Shown here: piece by piece, positions 17,758 through 26,193 of the stretch
Position numbering within the stretch: position 1 is the stretch's first letter
How the letters are laid out: every line of letters starts with the position of its first letter
From: Bryobacterales bacterium
GTDB lineage: Bacteria > Acidobacteriota > Terriglobia > Bryobacterales > Bryobacteraceae
Direction: 5' to 3'
Assembly: GCA_003167255.1 (NCBI GenBank)
Contig: PMTR01000185.1
Coordinates: forward strand, 4,400 to 63,901
Length of the DNA: 59,502 nucleotides
Translations under genes and position numbers: made by a program
The notes under the pieces: generated by a model
The model's input: only the letters and a program-made list of their open reading frames with translations
Database searches by the model: none
What the model was told of the DNA's origin: nothing

Positions 17758-17820
17758 TGCAACGGCGACGGAGTCTGCACATGGCGGACCAGGGAATGGT
17801 TGAAGTAGTCTTGTTTAGGA

Positions 17821-18516
17821 ATGGCCGGCAAAGAATCTATGAGCGTTAAAGTCTGGCTCACTCTTGCGGCGGAGGCTCTGACCTTTGCGGCCCTGCTGTT
17901 CGGCGCTGCGGGAACCATCCTCTGGCCCGCCGCATGGGCGTACCTTATCCTGTTCTTCGCCGGAGCCATTTGGATCACCGTTCGGCTGGCTCGGCGCGAT
18001 CCCGCGCTTCTCGCCGAGCGAATGAAATTGCCGGTGCAGAAAAACCAGCCGGTTTGGGACCGGGTCTTTCTGCTAGTTATGATCGTTGTCTGGTGCGGCT
18101 GGCTGGCTCTGATGGGCCTCGATGCAGGGCGGTTTCGCTGGTCCGTTATGCCGGTCTGGCTGCAATGCGCCGGCGGGGCGCTGATGGTGTTGTCGTTCCG
18201 GATGATCGGCCGCGTGTACCGGGAGAACCCGTTTCTGGCGGCGGTCGTGAAAATCCAAACGGAGCGCGGGCATCGAGTGATTTCCACCGGACCATACGCC
18301 GTGGTCCGCCATCCGTTGTACGCCGCCGTGCTGATCTTTCTGCCGGCGAGTGCGTTGCTGCTCGGCTCCTGGTTCGGTCTGGAAGCCTCGTTTGTTCTTT
18401 CAGGCGGCGTCGCGTTTCGGACGGCGATGGAGGATCGGGAACTGCGGGGCGGTCTGGAAGGGTACACAGAGTACGCTGCCCGAGTGCGATACCGGCTGAT
18501 CCCGTTTGTGTGGTAA
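17821..18516 (+). CDS. Isoprenylcysteine carboxyl methyltransferase-like membrane protein
   Basis: A 231-residue protein with about five membrane segments. The C-terminal signature STGPYAVVRHPLYAA followed by GYTEYAARVRYRLIP is the SAM-binding region of the ICMT/PEMT fold. Bacterial members methylate small molecules or lipids and are mostly uncharacterised; no prenylated protein substrate is expected. It stands alone between the bshB1 operon and the VOC gene. Confidence 0.8.
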   Translation: MAGKESMSVKVWLTLAAEALTFAALLFGAAGTILWPAAWAYLILFFAGAIWITVRLARRDPALLAERMKLPVQKNQPVWDRVFLLVMIVVWCGWLALMGLDAGRFRWSVMPVWLQCAGGALMVLSFRMIGRVYRENPFLAAVVKIQTERGHRVISTGPYAVVRHPLYAAVLIFLPASALLLGSWFGLEASFVLSGGVAFRTAMEDRELRGGLEGYTEYAARVRYRLIPFVW

Positions 18517-18551
18517 GGCGCTCCGGGCGGTCACTTTGTTATACTGCCGCC

Positions 18552-19337
18552 ATGGCAAACATCGATCACTACTCACCGGGATCTTTCTGCTGGTTCGAGC
18601 TGGGCACCACGGACCAGAACGCGGCCAAGAGTTTCTATAAGTCCCTGTTCGGCTGGGACGCGGATGACATGCCGATGGGGCCGGAAGGCGTCTACAGCAT
18701 GTTCAAGCTGGAAGGGCGCAATACGGGCGCCGCATACACGTTGATGGCGGAAATGCGGGCGCACGGAGTTCCGCCGCATTGGGGAATCTACATCGCGGTG
18801 GAAAGCGCCGACGATGCCGCCGCTATGGCAGTGAAGGCCGGCGGCACGCTGATCAAAGAGCCCTTCGATGTGTTTGACGTGGGGCGCATGGCGGTGGTGA
18901 AGGACCCGACCGGAGCGGTTTTTAACGCCTGGCAGGAGAAGCGGCCCCACAGCAATGGCATTTCGGGAGTGCCGGGGACCTTCTGCTGGGCCGATTTATG
19001 CACACGCGATGTGGACGCGGCCTCCAAGTTCTACAGCGAAGTATTGGGCTGGCAGATCACGAAGGGCGAGAGCGACAACTCCGGATACCTGCACATCAAG
19101 AACGGCGAGGCATTCATCGGCGGCATCCCTCCGGCGCAGTTTCTGCCGCCCAATGTGCCCCCGCACTGGATGCTCTATTTCTATGTCATCGACGTGGACG
19201 CTTCGACGAAGCAGGTGCAGGAACTCGGCGGCACGGTGCACATGGGACCGATGACCATGGAGAAGGTCGGACGGATGTCGGTGGTGGCCGATCCGCAGGG
19301 CGCGAGTTTCTCGCTATTCACGCCTGCGCCGCACTAA
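18552..19337 (+). CDS. Two-domain VOC (glyoxalase/bleomycin-resistance fold) protein
   Basis: 261 residues built from two similar VOC modules, each opening with a GxFCW(F/A)(E/D)L motif (SFCWFELGTTDQ and TFCWADLCTRD), then FY..(L/V)(F/L)GW. The ATG at 18552 fits the first module; upstream readable sequence is antisense or out of frame to the methyltransferase gene. TATACT lies just 8 bases upstream, too close for a promoter with a normal leader. Substrate is unknown; relatives are annotated as lyases or dioxygenase-like resistance proteins. Confidence 0.83.
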   Translation: MANIDHYSPGSFCWFELGTTDQNAAKSFYKSLFGWDADDMPMGPEGVYSMFKLEGRNTGAAYTLMAEMRAHGVPPHWGIYIAVESADDAAAMAVKAGGTLIKEPFDVFDVGRMAVVKDPTGAVFNAWQEKRPHSNGISGVPGTFCWADLCTRDVDAASKFYSEVLGWQITKGESDNSGYLHIKNGEAFIGGIPPAQFLPPNVPPHWMLYFYVIDVDASTKQVQELGGTVHMGPMTMEKVGRMSVVADPQGASFSLFTPAPH

Positions 19338-19540
19338 TGGCCGGCTTCGGCGATGCGCCGGTCGCGGCGACAGAGGCAGTAAATCACCGCGCCGACGATG
19401 TGCGCGAAGACGATGATGATGATCCAGACCACCTTGTTATTGCCGGTGTCGGGCTCATTCGTGGCGCAGTCGATGAGCGTCCAGATCCAGAAGCCGAAGC
19501 AGGCGATCGCCAGGGGAAGTAAGATGGCGAGGATGATCAT
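19334..19540 (-). CDS. Small membrane protein with PLDc_N-like domain
   Basis: 68 residues from ATG 19540, preceded by a GGAGA ribosome site. Two hydrophobic helices flank IWTLIDCATNEPDTGNNKVV, then a cysteine-containing basic end. This pattern matches the N-terminal domain found alone or before phospholipase D nucleases (PF13396). Function is unknown. Its last four bases overlap the VOC gene in convergent orientation. Confidence 0.75.
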   Translation of the reverse strand: MIILAILLPLAIACFGFWIWTLIDCATNEPDTGNNKVVWIIIIVFAHIVGAVIYCLCRRDRRIAEAGH

Positions 19541-19623
19541 AGGTTCTCCGATTCTGGTATAGACGATTTCACGGCGCGAAGCAATGGGCGGGTGCACCGG
19601 CGGCGCAGTTATGATGAAGAGGA

Positions 19624-20544
19624 ATGGCGCAAATCCTGGATGGGAATCGCGTTCGCGATGAGATCAAGAGCGAGTTGAAGCCGCGGGTGGAGGCGCTGGC
19701 GGCCGCAGGCCGGCCGCCGGGTCTGGCGGTAGTGCTGGTGGGAAACAACCCGGCGTCGGAGATTTACGTTCGCAATAAGATCAAAGCCTGCCACGACTTG
19801 GGAATCTATTCGGAAAGCATCACGCCGCCCGATACGGTGTCGACGGAGGAAATGCTGGAGGTGGTGCGCGGATTGAATGGGCGCGCCGATATCGACGGCA
19901 TCCTGGTGCAGCTTCCACTGCTGCGGCAGGTGGATACCAAGCGGATTCTGCTGGCGGTTGAACCGGCCAAAGACGTGGATGGGTTTCACCCGTGCAACGT
20001 GGGGAGGCTGGTGGCGGGGTTGCCGGGGCCGCGGGCGTGCACGCCGGCGGGGATTCTGGAGCTACTGAAGCGGTACGGTATCTCGATTGCGGGGAAGCGG
20101 GCGGTGGTGGTGGGGCGCAGCGACATTGTGGGGAAGCCGGTGGCATTTCTGCTGTTGCACGAGCATGCCACGGTGACGATCTGCCATTCGAAGACGGCGG
20201 ACCTGGCGGCGGTGTGCCGGGAAGGCGATATTCTGGTGGCGGCGATGGGGCGGGCGGCGTTGATTACGGGGGAATACATCAAGCCAGGAGCGACCGTAAT
20301 CGATGTGGGGACCAACCGCATCGAAAACCGCGACGAAGCGGCGCGGATTTTCCGCCATTCCGCCGATAGAATGAGCGTGTTCGACAAACGCGGCAGTGTA
20401 CTGGTGGGCGACGTCGATCCGCTGGACGTGGCCGAGATAGCAGGGGCGTACACGCCGGTTCCGGGCGGGGTGGGGCCGCTGACCATCGCCATGCTGATGG
20501 CGAACACGGTGGCCGCGGCGGAACGGCGGCCGGGTATATGTTGA
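19624..20544 (+). CDS. folD: Bifunctional methylene-THF dehydrogenase/cyclohydrolase
   Basis: A 306-residue cytosolic one-carbon enzyme interconverting 5,10-methylene-THF and 10-formyl-THF. Catalytic Lys52 lies in YVRNKIKAC; DGILVQLPL and KDVDGFHPCN are classic FolD motifs; GRSDIVGKPVAFLL is the NADP site and PVPGGVGPLTIAML the C-terminal signature. Length is normal. Its last 7 bases overlap coaE, so the two are likely translationally coupled. Confidence 0.95.
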   Translation: MAQILDGNRVRDEIKSELKPRVEALAAAGRPPGLAVVLVGNNPASEIYVRNKIKACHDLGIYSESITPPDTVSTEEMLEVVRGLNGRADIDGILVQLPLLRQVDTKRILLAVEPAKDVDGFHPCNVGRLVAGLPGPRACTPAGILELLKRYGISIAGKRAVVVGRSDIVGKPVAFLLLHEHATVTICHSKTADLAAVCREGDILVAAMGRAALITGEYIKPGATVIDVGTNRIENRDEAARIFRHSADRMSVFDKRGSVLVGDVDPLDVAEIAGAYTPVPGGVGPLTIAMLMANTVAAAERRPGIC

Positions 20545-21143
20545 AAGTGGGCCTGACGGGGGGACTGGCGTGCGGCAAGACCTTCGTGGGCGAGACGCTG
20601 GCGGGGTGCGGTTGCCTGCTGATCCAGGCGGATGAGCTGGGACACGCGGCGCTTGAGCCGGGCGGAGAGGCATACGCGGAGGTAGTGCGGGAATTCGGGC
20701 GCGAGATCCTGGATGGAGACGGGAAAATCGAGCGGCGCGCGCTGGCGTCGCTGGTGTTCGGAGCGCCGGAGCGGCTGGAGTGGCTGAACAGCCTGGTGCA
20801 TCCGGTGGTGATTCGCCGCGAAGACGAATTGATGGCGGAGTTCCGTGCGCGCGAGCCGCGAGGAATCGCAGTCGTAGAGGCGGCCATCCTGATCGAGACG
20901 GGAAGCTACAAGCGTTATGATCGAATCATACTGGTGGCTTGCCCGGAGGAGCAGCAGGTGGAGCGGGCGATGCGGCGGGAAGGCGCCCGGGAGGCCGACG
21001 TGAGGGCGCGGCTGAGCCGGCAGATGCCGCTCGAAGAGAAACGAAAGTATGCCGATTTCGTCATAGATACGTCGGGAGAAAAAGAGGACACCGTGCGGCA
21101 GACCCGGGCCGCGTATGAAGCTCTACGGAGAATGGAACGATGA
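20538..21143 (+). CDS. coaE: Dephospho-CoA kinase
   Basis: 201 residues, catalysing the last step of coenzyme A synthesis. The P-loop GGLACGKT occupies residues 8-15; the family motifs QADELGHAAL, HPVV and PLEEKRKYADFVIDTSG are all present. It overlaps folD at its start and the HtrA gene at its end (ATGA). Confidence 0.94.
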   Translation: MLKVGLTGGLACGKTFVGETLAGCGCLLIQADELGHAALEPGGEAYAEVVREFGREILDGDGKIERRALASLVFGAPERLEWLNSLVHPVVIRREDELMAEFRAREPRGIAVVEAAILIETGSYKRYDRIILVACPEEQQVERAMRREGAREADVRARLSRQMPLEEKRKYADFVIDTSGEKEDTVRQTRAAYEALRRMER

Positions 21144-22276
21144 GAATTTTGCGACCTACTGTCTGGGCCACCGTGATGGTGGCGGCGTTCGTGTACATCA
21201 CTTCGGTGACGCACTGGGATTTCGCGGGAGTGCGTTCGGCAGGGCGTTTGTGGAGCGAGCCGGCGTCGGCGGCTTCGGGGTATGCGCCGGATGAGCAGAA
21301 CAACATCGATATCTATAAGAATTGCCGCGACGCGACGGTGAACATCACGTCGCGGGTGTATCGGGAAGACTGGTTCTTCCAGCTTTACCCGCAGGACGGT
21401 ACGGGCTCGGGTTTCATCATCAACCCGGATGGGGAGATCCTGACGAACAACCACGTTGTGCAGGGAGCCAGCCAACTGACGGTGAAGCTCGCGGACCACA
21501 AGGAATACAAGGCCAAGGTGCTGGGGCGCGATCCGGGGAGCGACCTGGCGCTGATCAAGATCGACGCAGGGAAGAAACTGCCGGCGTTGCGGTTGGGAGA
21601 TTCGGACAGCGTGGTGGTGGGGCAGAAGGTGCTGGCCATCGGGAACCCGTTCGGGTTTGAAGGGACGCTGACGACGGGGATCGTGAGCTCGCTCGACCGG
21701 AGCATCCGGACGGAGGACAGCCGGGTACCGCTCGAAGGGATGATCCAGACGGATGCGGCCATCAACCCGGGCAATAGCGGCGGGCCGCTGCTGGATTCGC
21801 ACGGGAACGTGATCGGGATCAACACGGCGATCGTGGGTAATCAGGGGAACGTGGGGATCGGGTTCGCGATGCCGATCAGCCGGGCGAAGGCGATGCTGGA
21901 CCAATTCCAGAAGAACGGGCACATTTCGCAAGCGACGCTGGGGATACGGACGGTGTTTATCGCCGGAGATCTGGCGGAGGAATTGCACTTGCCGGCGACG
22001 GGTGGGTTATTGATTCAAAGCGTGGAAGACGGATCGCCGGCGCGCGAAGCGGGTTTGCGCGGACCACAGAGCGTGGTGATTGCGGGGAATTACCGGCTGG
22101 GCGTGGGCGGCGATTTCATCACGGCGGTGGAAGGCCAAAAAGTGGACGGCAATGAGACGCTGCAGCGAGTGATGAACCGCAAGCGCGGCGGAGACATGCT
22201 GGAGCTGACGGTGTATCGCAACGGCAAAAATGAATCGCTGAAAGTGCATTTGGGCGAAGCGCCGACGGTACTGTAG
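21140..22276 (+). CDS. HtrA/DegP-type periplasmic serine protease with one PDZ domain
   Basis: 378 residues. An N-terminal hydrophobic segment (about residues 8-22) anchors or exports the protein. The S1C protease triad is His105 (TNNHVV), Asp135 (GSDLALIKI) and Ser213 (GNSGGPL). A single C-terminal PDZ domain (about 270-372) is visible, as in DegS or short HtrA forms. It probably handles misfolded envelope proteins. It overlaps coaE by four bases. After it come two repeat elements and no further gene on this strand. Confidence 0.92.
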   Translation: MRILRPTVWATVMVAAFVYITSVTHWDFAGVRSAGRLWSEPASAASGYAPDEQNNIDIYKNCRDATVNITSRVYREDWFFQLYPQDGTGSGFIINPDGEILTNNHVVQGASQLTVKLADHKEYKAKVLGRDPGSDLALIKIDAGKKLPALRLGDSDSVVVGQKVLAIGNPFGFEGTLTTGIVSSLDRSIRTEDSRVPLEGMIQTDAAINPGNSGGPLLDSHGNVIGINTAIVGNQGNVGIGFAMPISRAKAMLDQFQKNGHISQATLGIRTVFIAGDLAEELHLPATGGLLIQSVEDGSPAREAGLRGPQSVVIAGNYRLGVGGDFITAVEGQKVDGNETLQRVMNRKRGGDMLELTVYRNGKNESLKVHLGEAPTVL

Positions 22277-22331
22277 GAGGTTGATGAAGAGGCCTAGCCG
22301 GCATTTCTACCAGACGTTCGGCGGTGATGGA

Positions 22332-22456
22332 GTGGCGCACGCACTCGTGCGTGCCGCGTCGGCACTCATGCCGACGCTCGGCGACGACAGAGTGTCCGTA
22401 TGCCACCAGGGTGTCGAGACGAGTCTCGACACGGCACGCACGAGTGCGTGCGCCAC
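22332..22456 (+). repeat. 125-bp triple-hairpin repeat, family C, copy 1
   Basis: Perfect 24-bp terminal inverted repeats (starting GTGGCGCACGCACTCGTGCG) enclose two further hairpins: CGTCGGCACTCATGCCGACG and GTGTCGAGACGAGTCTCGAC. The arms themselves are near-palindromic. Copies 2 and 3 (36772-36896, 42533-42657) carry the inner hairpins in the opposite order, so copy 1 is inverted relative to them. The 368-base gap 22277-22644 holds this element and family D copy 2 and nothing else I can recognise. Confidence 0.9.
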
Positions 22457-22487
22457 TTGATTGAGCCATCTGTGAGAAAAGCAGGCT

Positions 22488-22594
22488 AGCCGCCGATGAA
22501 CGCAGATGAACGCAGATTGGAACCAAAACCTTATCTGCGTTGATCGGCGTTCATCAGCGGCTGAAATTGGGTTTTTCAGTTTCCTGCTAAACGG
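22488..22594 (+). repeat. Dispersed hairpin repeat, family D, copy 2
   Basis: The left arm AGCCGCCGATGAACGCAGAT and right arm GATCGGCGTTCATCAGCGGCT-like sequence match 13898-13973, and the 3' tail (TTGGGTTTTTCA...CCTGCTAAACG) matches 13980-14009. It sits 31 bases from family C copy 1. Confidence 0.8.
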
Positions 22595-22644
22595 AGAGCG
22601 CTTACATCGGAAGCGGAAATTCAGAGGCGGTGGAGCCGAAACGG

Positions 22645-22872
22645 TCAGGCGACTGCGACGCCTTTAGGGGAGGCCTCTTGAGCGGTTGGTTTGTTCTTGC
22701 TCCCGGGAGGTCTGCCTCGCCGTTTGGGAGATGCTTCGGACGACATCCAGGCGGGAGGCCTGCCACGGCGTGGACCGCGGCCGGCTGCCAGGCGTTCGAG
22801 AGTAAGAATGGCCTGCTCGAGTTGTTCCTTTTCGTCTCTTAAGTCTGCCAGGATTTTAGCGACATCGATCAT
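22645..22872 (-). CDS. Small basic protein with coiled coil and two AT-hook-like motifs
   Basis: 75 residues from ATG 22872, with a strong GGAGG 6 bases upstream. Residues 1-27 (MIDVAKILADLRDEKEQLEQ onward) form a short heptad helix; two GRP cores follow, RRGRPP near residue 36 and KRRGRPPGSKNK near 52. AT-hooks bind the minor groove of AT-rich DNA, so a DNA-associated role is plausible but unproven. The upstream 22940-23040 is markedly AT-rich for this genome and may hold its promoter. Confidence 0.68.
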   Translation of the reverse strand: MIDVAKILADLRDEKEQLEQAILTLERLAAGRGPRRGRPPAWMSSEASPKRRGRPPGSKNKPTAQEASPKGVAVA

Positions 22873-23053
22873 GGGATCCTCCCCGGGCCGGCCGGATTCA
22901 AGCGGCAGGTGGCCGACATCCAATGGAATCCAACATTAAACACTGAATATGTTCCCAGTATACAACTATATTTTCCTCCCGAACGAGTAAGATTTCAAGA
23001 CAACAATGTGAAATCAAGCATGTGAAACCAGGGAATTGTACTGGCTGTAATAG

Positions 23054-24442
23054 CTAGTACTTGTGAAGCTTCGCGTTATTTGAGCGGCGTTTCTTCCAAT
23101 AGAAATAGAATGGCACGCCCAGTAGAATAAGGCCGATTCCCATCAGGGACTCGCGCGGGGAATCGATCAGTGTGGAGACAATTAAAGTAAAGGCCACCAA
23201 TACAAAAATGATGGGCACCCAGGGATAGCCAAGGGTGCGATAGGGGCGCGGGAGGCCGGGCTGCTTTCTGCGGAGGACGAGGACAGCGGCGGCGGTCATG
23301 GCGTAGAGAATCCAGCTCGAAAAAATTACATAAGTGAATAATTGTTCGAAGCGGCCGGAGAGGACCAGCAGAGCGGCCCATATACTGAGGGCCCAAATAG
23401 AAACGCCGGGGGTGCGGTATTTCGCGTTGACGCGGGCGATGGGGGCGAAGAAATATCCCTGGCGCGCGGCGGCGTAAGGGACGCGGGCGCCGGTGAGAAT
23501 AGAGCCGTTGAGGGCGGCGAAAATGCTGATCATGGCGGCGATGGAAACGGCGGCGGCGCCGGGCGAGCCCATGACGCGGCGCATCATTTCAGCGGCCACG
23601 CGGGTGCTGGAGCCTACTTCGGTGGCCGACAGCACGTGGAAATAGGCGGCGTTGGTTAATAAATAGATCACAATGACGGCGGCGGTGCCGCCGATGAGGG
23701 CCAGGGGCAGGTTGCGCTGGGGGTCGCGCACTTCGGAAGAGACCATGCTGACGTTGTTCCAGCCGTCGTAAGCCCACAGGGCGGCCACCAGGGCGGCGAA
23801 AAAGCCGGCGATGGTGAGGGGGGCGGCTGGTTGGGTTTGAGGCGCGTGATGCACGGCGCCGCCGAAAACCAGCCCAGCGAAAACTACAAAGGCGATGAGT
23901 GCGACTTTGGTGATGGTGACGGCCACCTGCACGTTGCCGCCGAGTTTGACGCCGTAATAGTTGAGCCAGGCCAGCGCGAGAATCAGGGCCATGGCAAACA
24001 ATTGACCGGAGCGAATTTCCAGCGGGCCGCCGTGCGGGCCGATGGGGAGGGGAATGGAATAGATGACGCGGTCGAGCGCGGGGAAGAAAGTGGTGAGGTA
24101 ATAAAAAAAGCCGGTGGCTAATGTGGCGATGGAGCCGCTCTTGGCGACCCACATTTGGGTCCAGCTATAAAGAAAGCCCCACATGGGGCCATAGGCTTCG
24201 CGCAGGTAGGCGTATTCGCCGCCGGCCTCGGGGATGGCGGCGGCGAGCTCGGCATAGCTGAGGGCGCCGGCGAGCGAGAGAAGGCCGCCGAAGATCCAGA
24301 TGAAGAAAACCATGGAGGGCGTGCCGACGCGCAGGATCATGGCGCGGGGGACGAGGAAGATGCCGCTCCCGATGACGGTGCCGACCACGATCGACATGGC
24401 GGACCAGGCGCCGAGGTCGCGCTTGAGTTCGATCGGTTTCAT
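23054..24442 (-). CDS. APC-superfamily amino acid permease
   Basis: 462 residues, 12 predicted helices. The helix 1 substrate motif GTVIGSGIFLVPRA and PEAGGEYAYLREAYGP in helix 3 are typical of LAT/YfnA-like permeases. ATG 24442 overlaps the symporter stop (ATGA); the frame reads further upstream only as antisense-like noise within the symporter. Substrate unknown. The stop region lies in an imperfect hairpin (23038-23060). Confidence 0.88.
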   Translation of the reverse strand: MKPIELKRDLGAWSAMSIVVGTVIGSGIFLVPRAMILRVGTPSMVFFIWIFGGLLSLAGALSYAELAAAIPEAGGEYAYLREAYGPMWGFLYSWTQMWVAKSGSIATLATGFFYYLTTFFPALDRVIYSIPLPIGPHGGPLEIRSGQLFAMALILALAWLNYYGVKLGGNVQVAVTITKVALIAFVVFAGLVFGGAVHHAPQTQPAAPLTIAGFFAALVAALWAYDGWNNVSMVSSEVRDPQRNLPLALIGGTAAVIVIYLLTNAAYFHVLSATEVGSSTRVAAEMMRRVMGSPGAAAVSIAAMISIFAALNGSILTGARVPYAAARQGYFFAPIARVNAKYRTPGVSIWALSIWAALLVLSGRFEQLFTYVIFSSWILYAMTAAAVLVLRRKQPGLPRPYRTLGYPWVPIIFVLVAFTLIVSTLIDSPRESLMGIGLILLGVPFYFYWKKRRSNNAKLHKY

Positions 24443-25893
24443 TCGGATGGAATCACCTTCCCGCGCGGCTCGAATAAAGAGGCCAGCAGTGCTGCGGCGA
24501 ATGTTACCACGGTTCCGATGAGAACGTACCAGGTAAATGCGATGGGAGTGCGGAGCACGACGTAGAGGATGGCGGAGACGCCGGCGACGACTCCGATCAT
24601 GGCGGAATACTCGCCGGGCTGACGGGTGAGCACACCGAGTAGAAAGACGCCGAGGAGGGCGCCGGCGGGGATGGATCCGATGGTAAGGCCGGCTTCCAGG
24701 ACGGAATGGGAATGGCGCGCGCCGATGGCGATGGCAAGCAGGATCAGGCCCCAGACGATGGTCGAGAAGCGGGCCAGGCGCAGCGAAGCGGCTTCGGGGG
24801 TGCCGGGGCGGCGGGCGTGAAAGAAATCCACCACGGTAGTGGAGGCGAGCGAATTGAGCGCGGCGCTCAGGTTGGCCATGGCGGCGGCCAGGATGGCGGC
24901 GATGAGCAAACCGGCGAGGCCGGGCGGGAGAGAGCTCCAGATGAAGGCGGGATAAATGCGATCGGGCTGAACCGGCGGGGGGATGTGAAGATCGCCGTAA
25001 TAGACGTAGAGGAGCACGCCGATCAGCAGGAACAGGGTGAACTGCACGCAGATGACGGCCCAACTGGCCAGCAGGGCGGCGCGGCTCTGGCGCTCATTGC
25101 GGGCGCTGAGGAGGCGTTGCACCATGAGCTGGTCGGTGCCGTGGCTGGCGGTGGTGAGGAAACACCCGCCGGCCAGGCCGGCCCAGAAAGTGTAGGTGCG
25201 GGAGAAGAACCCGATGGTGGGAGAGAAGCGGAAATCGAAGATGGCGAATTTGTGGGCGGGCGACGCGACGGCCACGACGTGAGCCCATCCGCCGGGGATT
25301 TTTCCGAGAATGACGAAGAAGCTGAGAAGCGCGCCGACCACGTAGAGGGACATCTGCACGACGTCGGTCCAGATGACGGCGGTCATGCCGCCTTCGAAGG
25401 TATAGAAGAGGGTGAGGACCACGATTACCACAATGGAAGCGATCTCGCCGGTGCCGAGCACGATGGAGACGACGATGGAGATGGCGAAGACTCGGACGCC
25501 TTCGGCGAGGGCGCGGGTGACCAGGAAGATGGAGGCGGTGAGCTTGCGGATGCGTTCGCCGAAGCGGCGGCGCATGAGCTCGTAGGCGGTGAACATTTCG
25601 CCGCGGAAATACTGAGGAAGGAACAGGACCGAAATCACGATGCGGGCCAGCAGGTAGCCGAGGACGACCTGCAGGAAGCCGAGGTTGCCGTTGAAGGCGA
25701 GGGCGGGGGTGCCGACGATGGTGAGGGTGCTGGTTTCGGCGGAGACGATGGATAGGCTGATGGCCCACCACGGGGCGGTACGCCCGCCCAGGAAATAGTC
25801 GCGGAGGCTCTTCTGGCCGGTGCGAAAACGGGCGCCGAACCAGGTGATGGCGGCCAGGTAGACGAGAATGACGGCCAGGTCGAGACGGTGCAT
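24439..25893 (-). CDS. Sodium:solute symporter
   Basis: 484 residues with about 13 membrane helices. FGARFRTGQKSLRDYFLGG after helix 1 and WWAISLSIVSAETSTLTIVG in helix 2 are hallmarks of the SSS family, with Na+-site residues in that region. The substrate could be a sugar, an amino acid or sialic acid; eukaryotic SMCT/SGLT-like forms share these motifs. ATG 25893 is chosen because it starts the first helix. It is coupled by a 4-base overlap to the APC permease, so both are expressed together. Confidence 0.86.
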   Translation of the reverse strand: MHRLDLAVILVYLAAITWFGARFRTGQKSLRDYFLGGRTAPWWAISLSIVSAETSTLTIVGTPALAFNGNLGFLQVVLGYLLARIVISVLFLPQYFRGEMFTAYELMRRRFGERIRKLTASIFLVTRALAEGVRVFAISIVVSIVLGTGEIASIVVIVVLTLFYTFEGGMTAVIWTDVVQMSLYVVGALLSFFVILGKIPGGWAHVVAVASPAHKFAIFDFRFSPTIGFFSRTYTFWAGLAGGCFLTTASHGTDQLMVQRLLSARNERQSRAALLASWAVICVQFTLFLLIGVLLYVYYGDLHIPPPVQPDRIYPAFIWSSLPPGLAGLLIAAILAAAMANLSAALNSLASTTVVDFFHARRPGTPEAASLRLARFSTIVWGLILLAIAIGARHSHSVLEAGLTIGSIPAGALLGVFLLGVLTRQPGEYSAMIGVVAGVSAILYVVLRTPIAFTWYVLIGTVVTFAAALLASLFEPRGKVIPSE

Positions 25894-26052
25894 GCGAAAG
25901 GAAGCCTCCAGGATAGCGTGATCTGCTATGATTTGTGATTCAGGAGTGCTTGGCCAGGCGCCGGCGCGCGCCGGGCGCGACAGGTCCGTTCCACTGGCGA
26001 AGGAAATGGTTCGAGCCATGGCACCAGCGAGATCGAAACGGAGTCTAATGAG

Positions 26053-26081
26053 TTGCGCCTGGATGGCGGTTCGGCTATACT
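26053..26081 (+). promoter_or_regulatory. Candidate sigma-70 promoter for the 26194 gene
   Basis: TTGCGC (26053-26058) and TATACT (26076-26081) are separated by 17 bases. This would give a ~105-base leader. The rest of the 300-base gap 25894-26193 shows a short CCCCTTGTTTTTGGGG stem near 26150 and no gene. Confidence 0.45.
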
Positions 26082-26193
26082 CCGCAAGTGTCCACCGGGC
26101 GCAAGTGTGCTGGGGGAACGGCGGGAATTCGGGCAAACAGATCGGCGACCCCTTGTTTTTGGGGACTTAATAGGGAATAGGTAGGAGGCTCAC

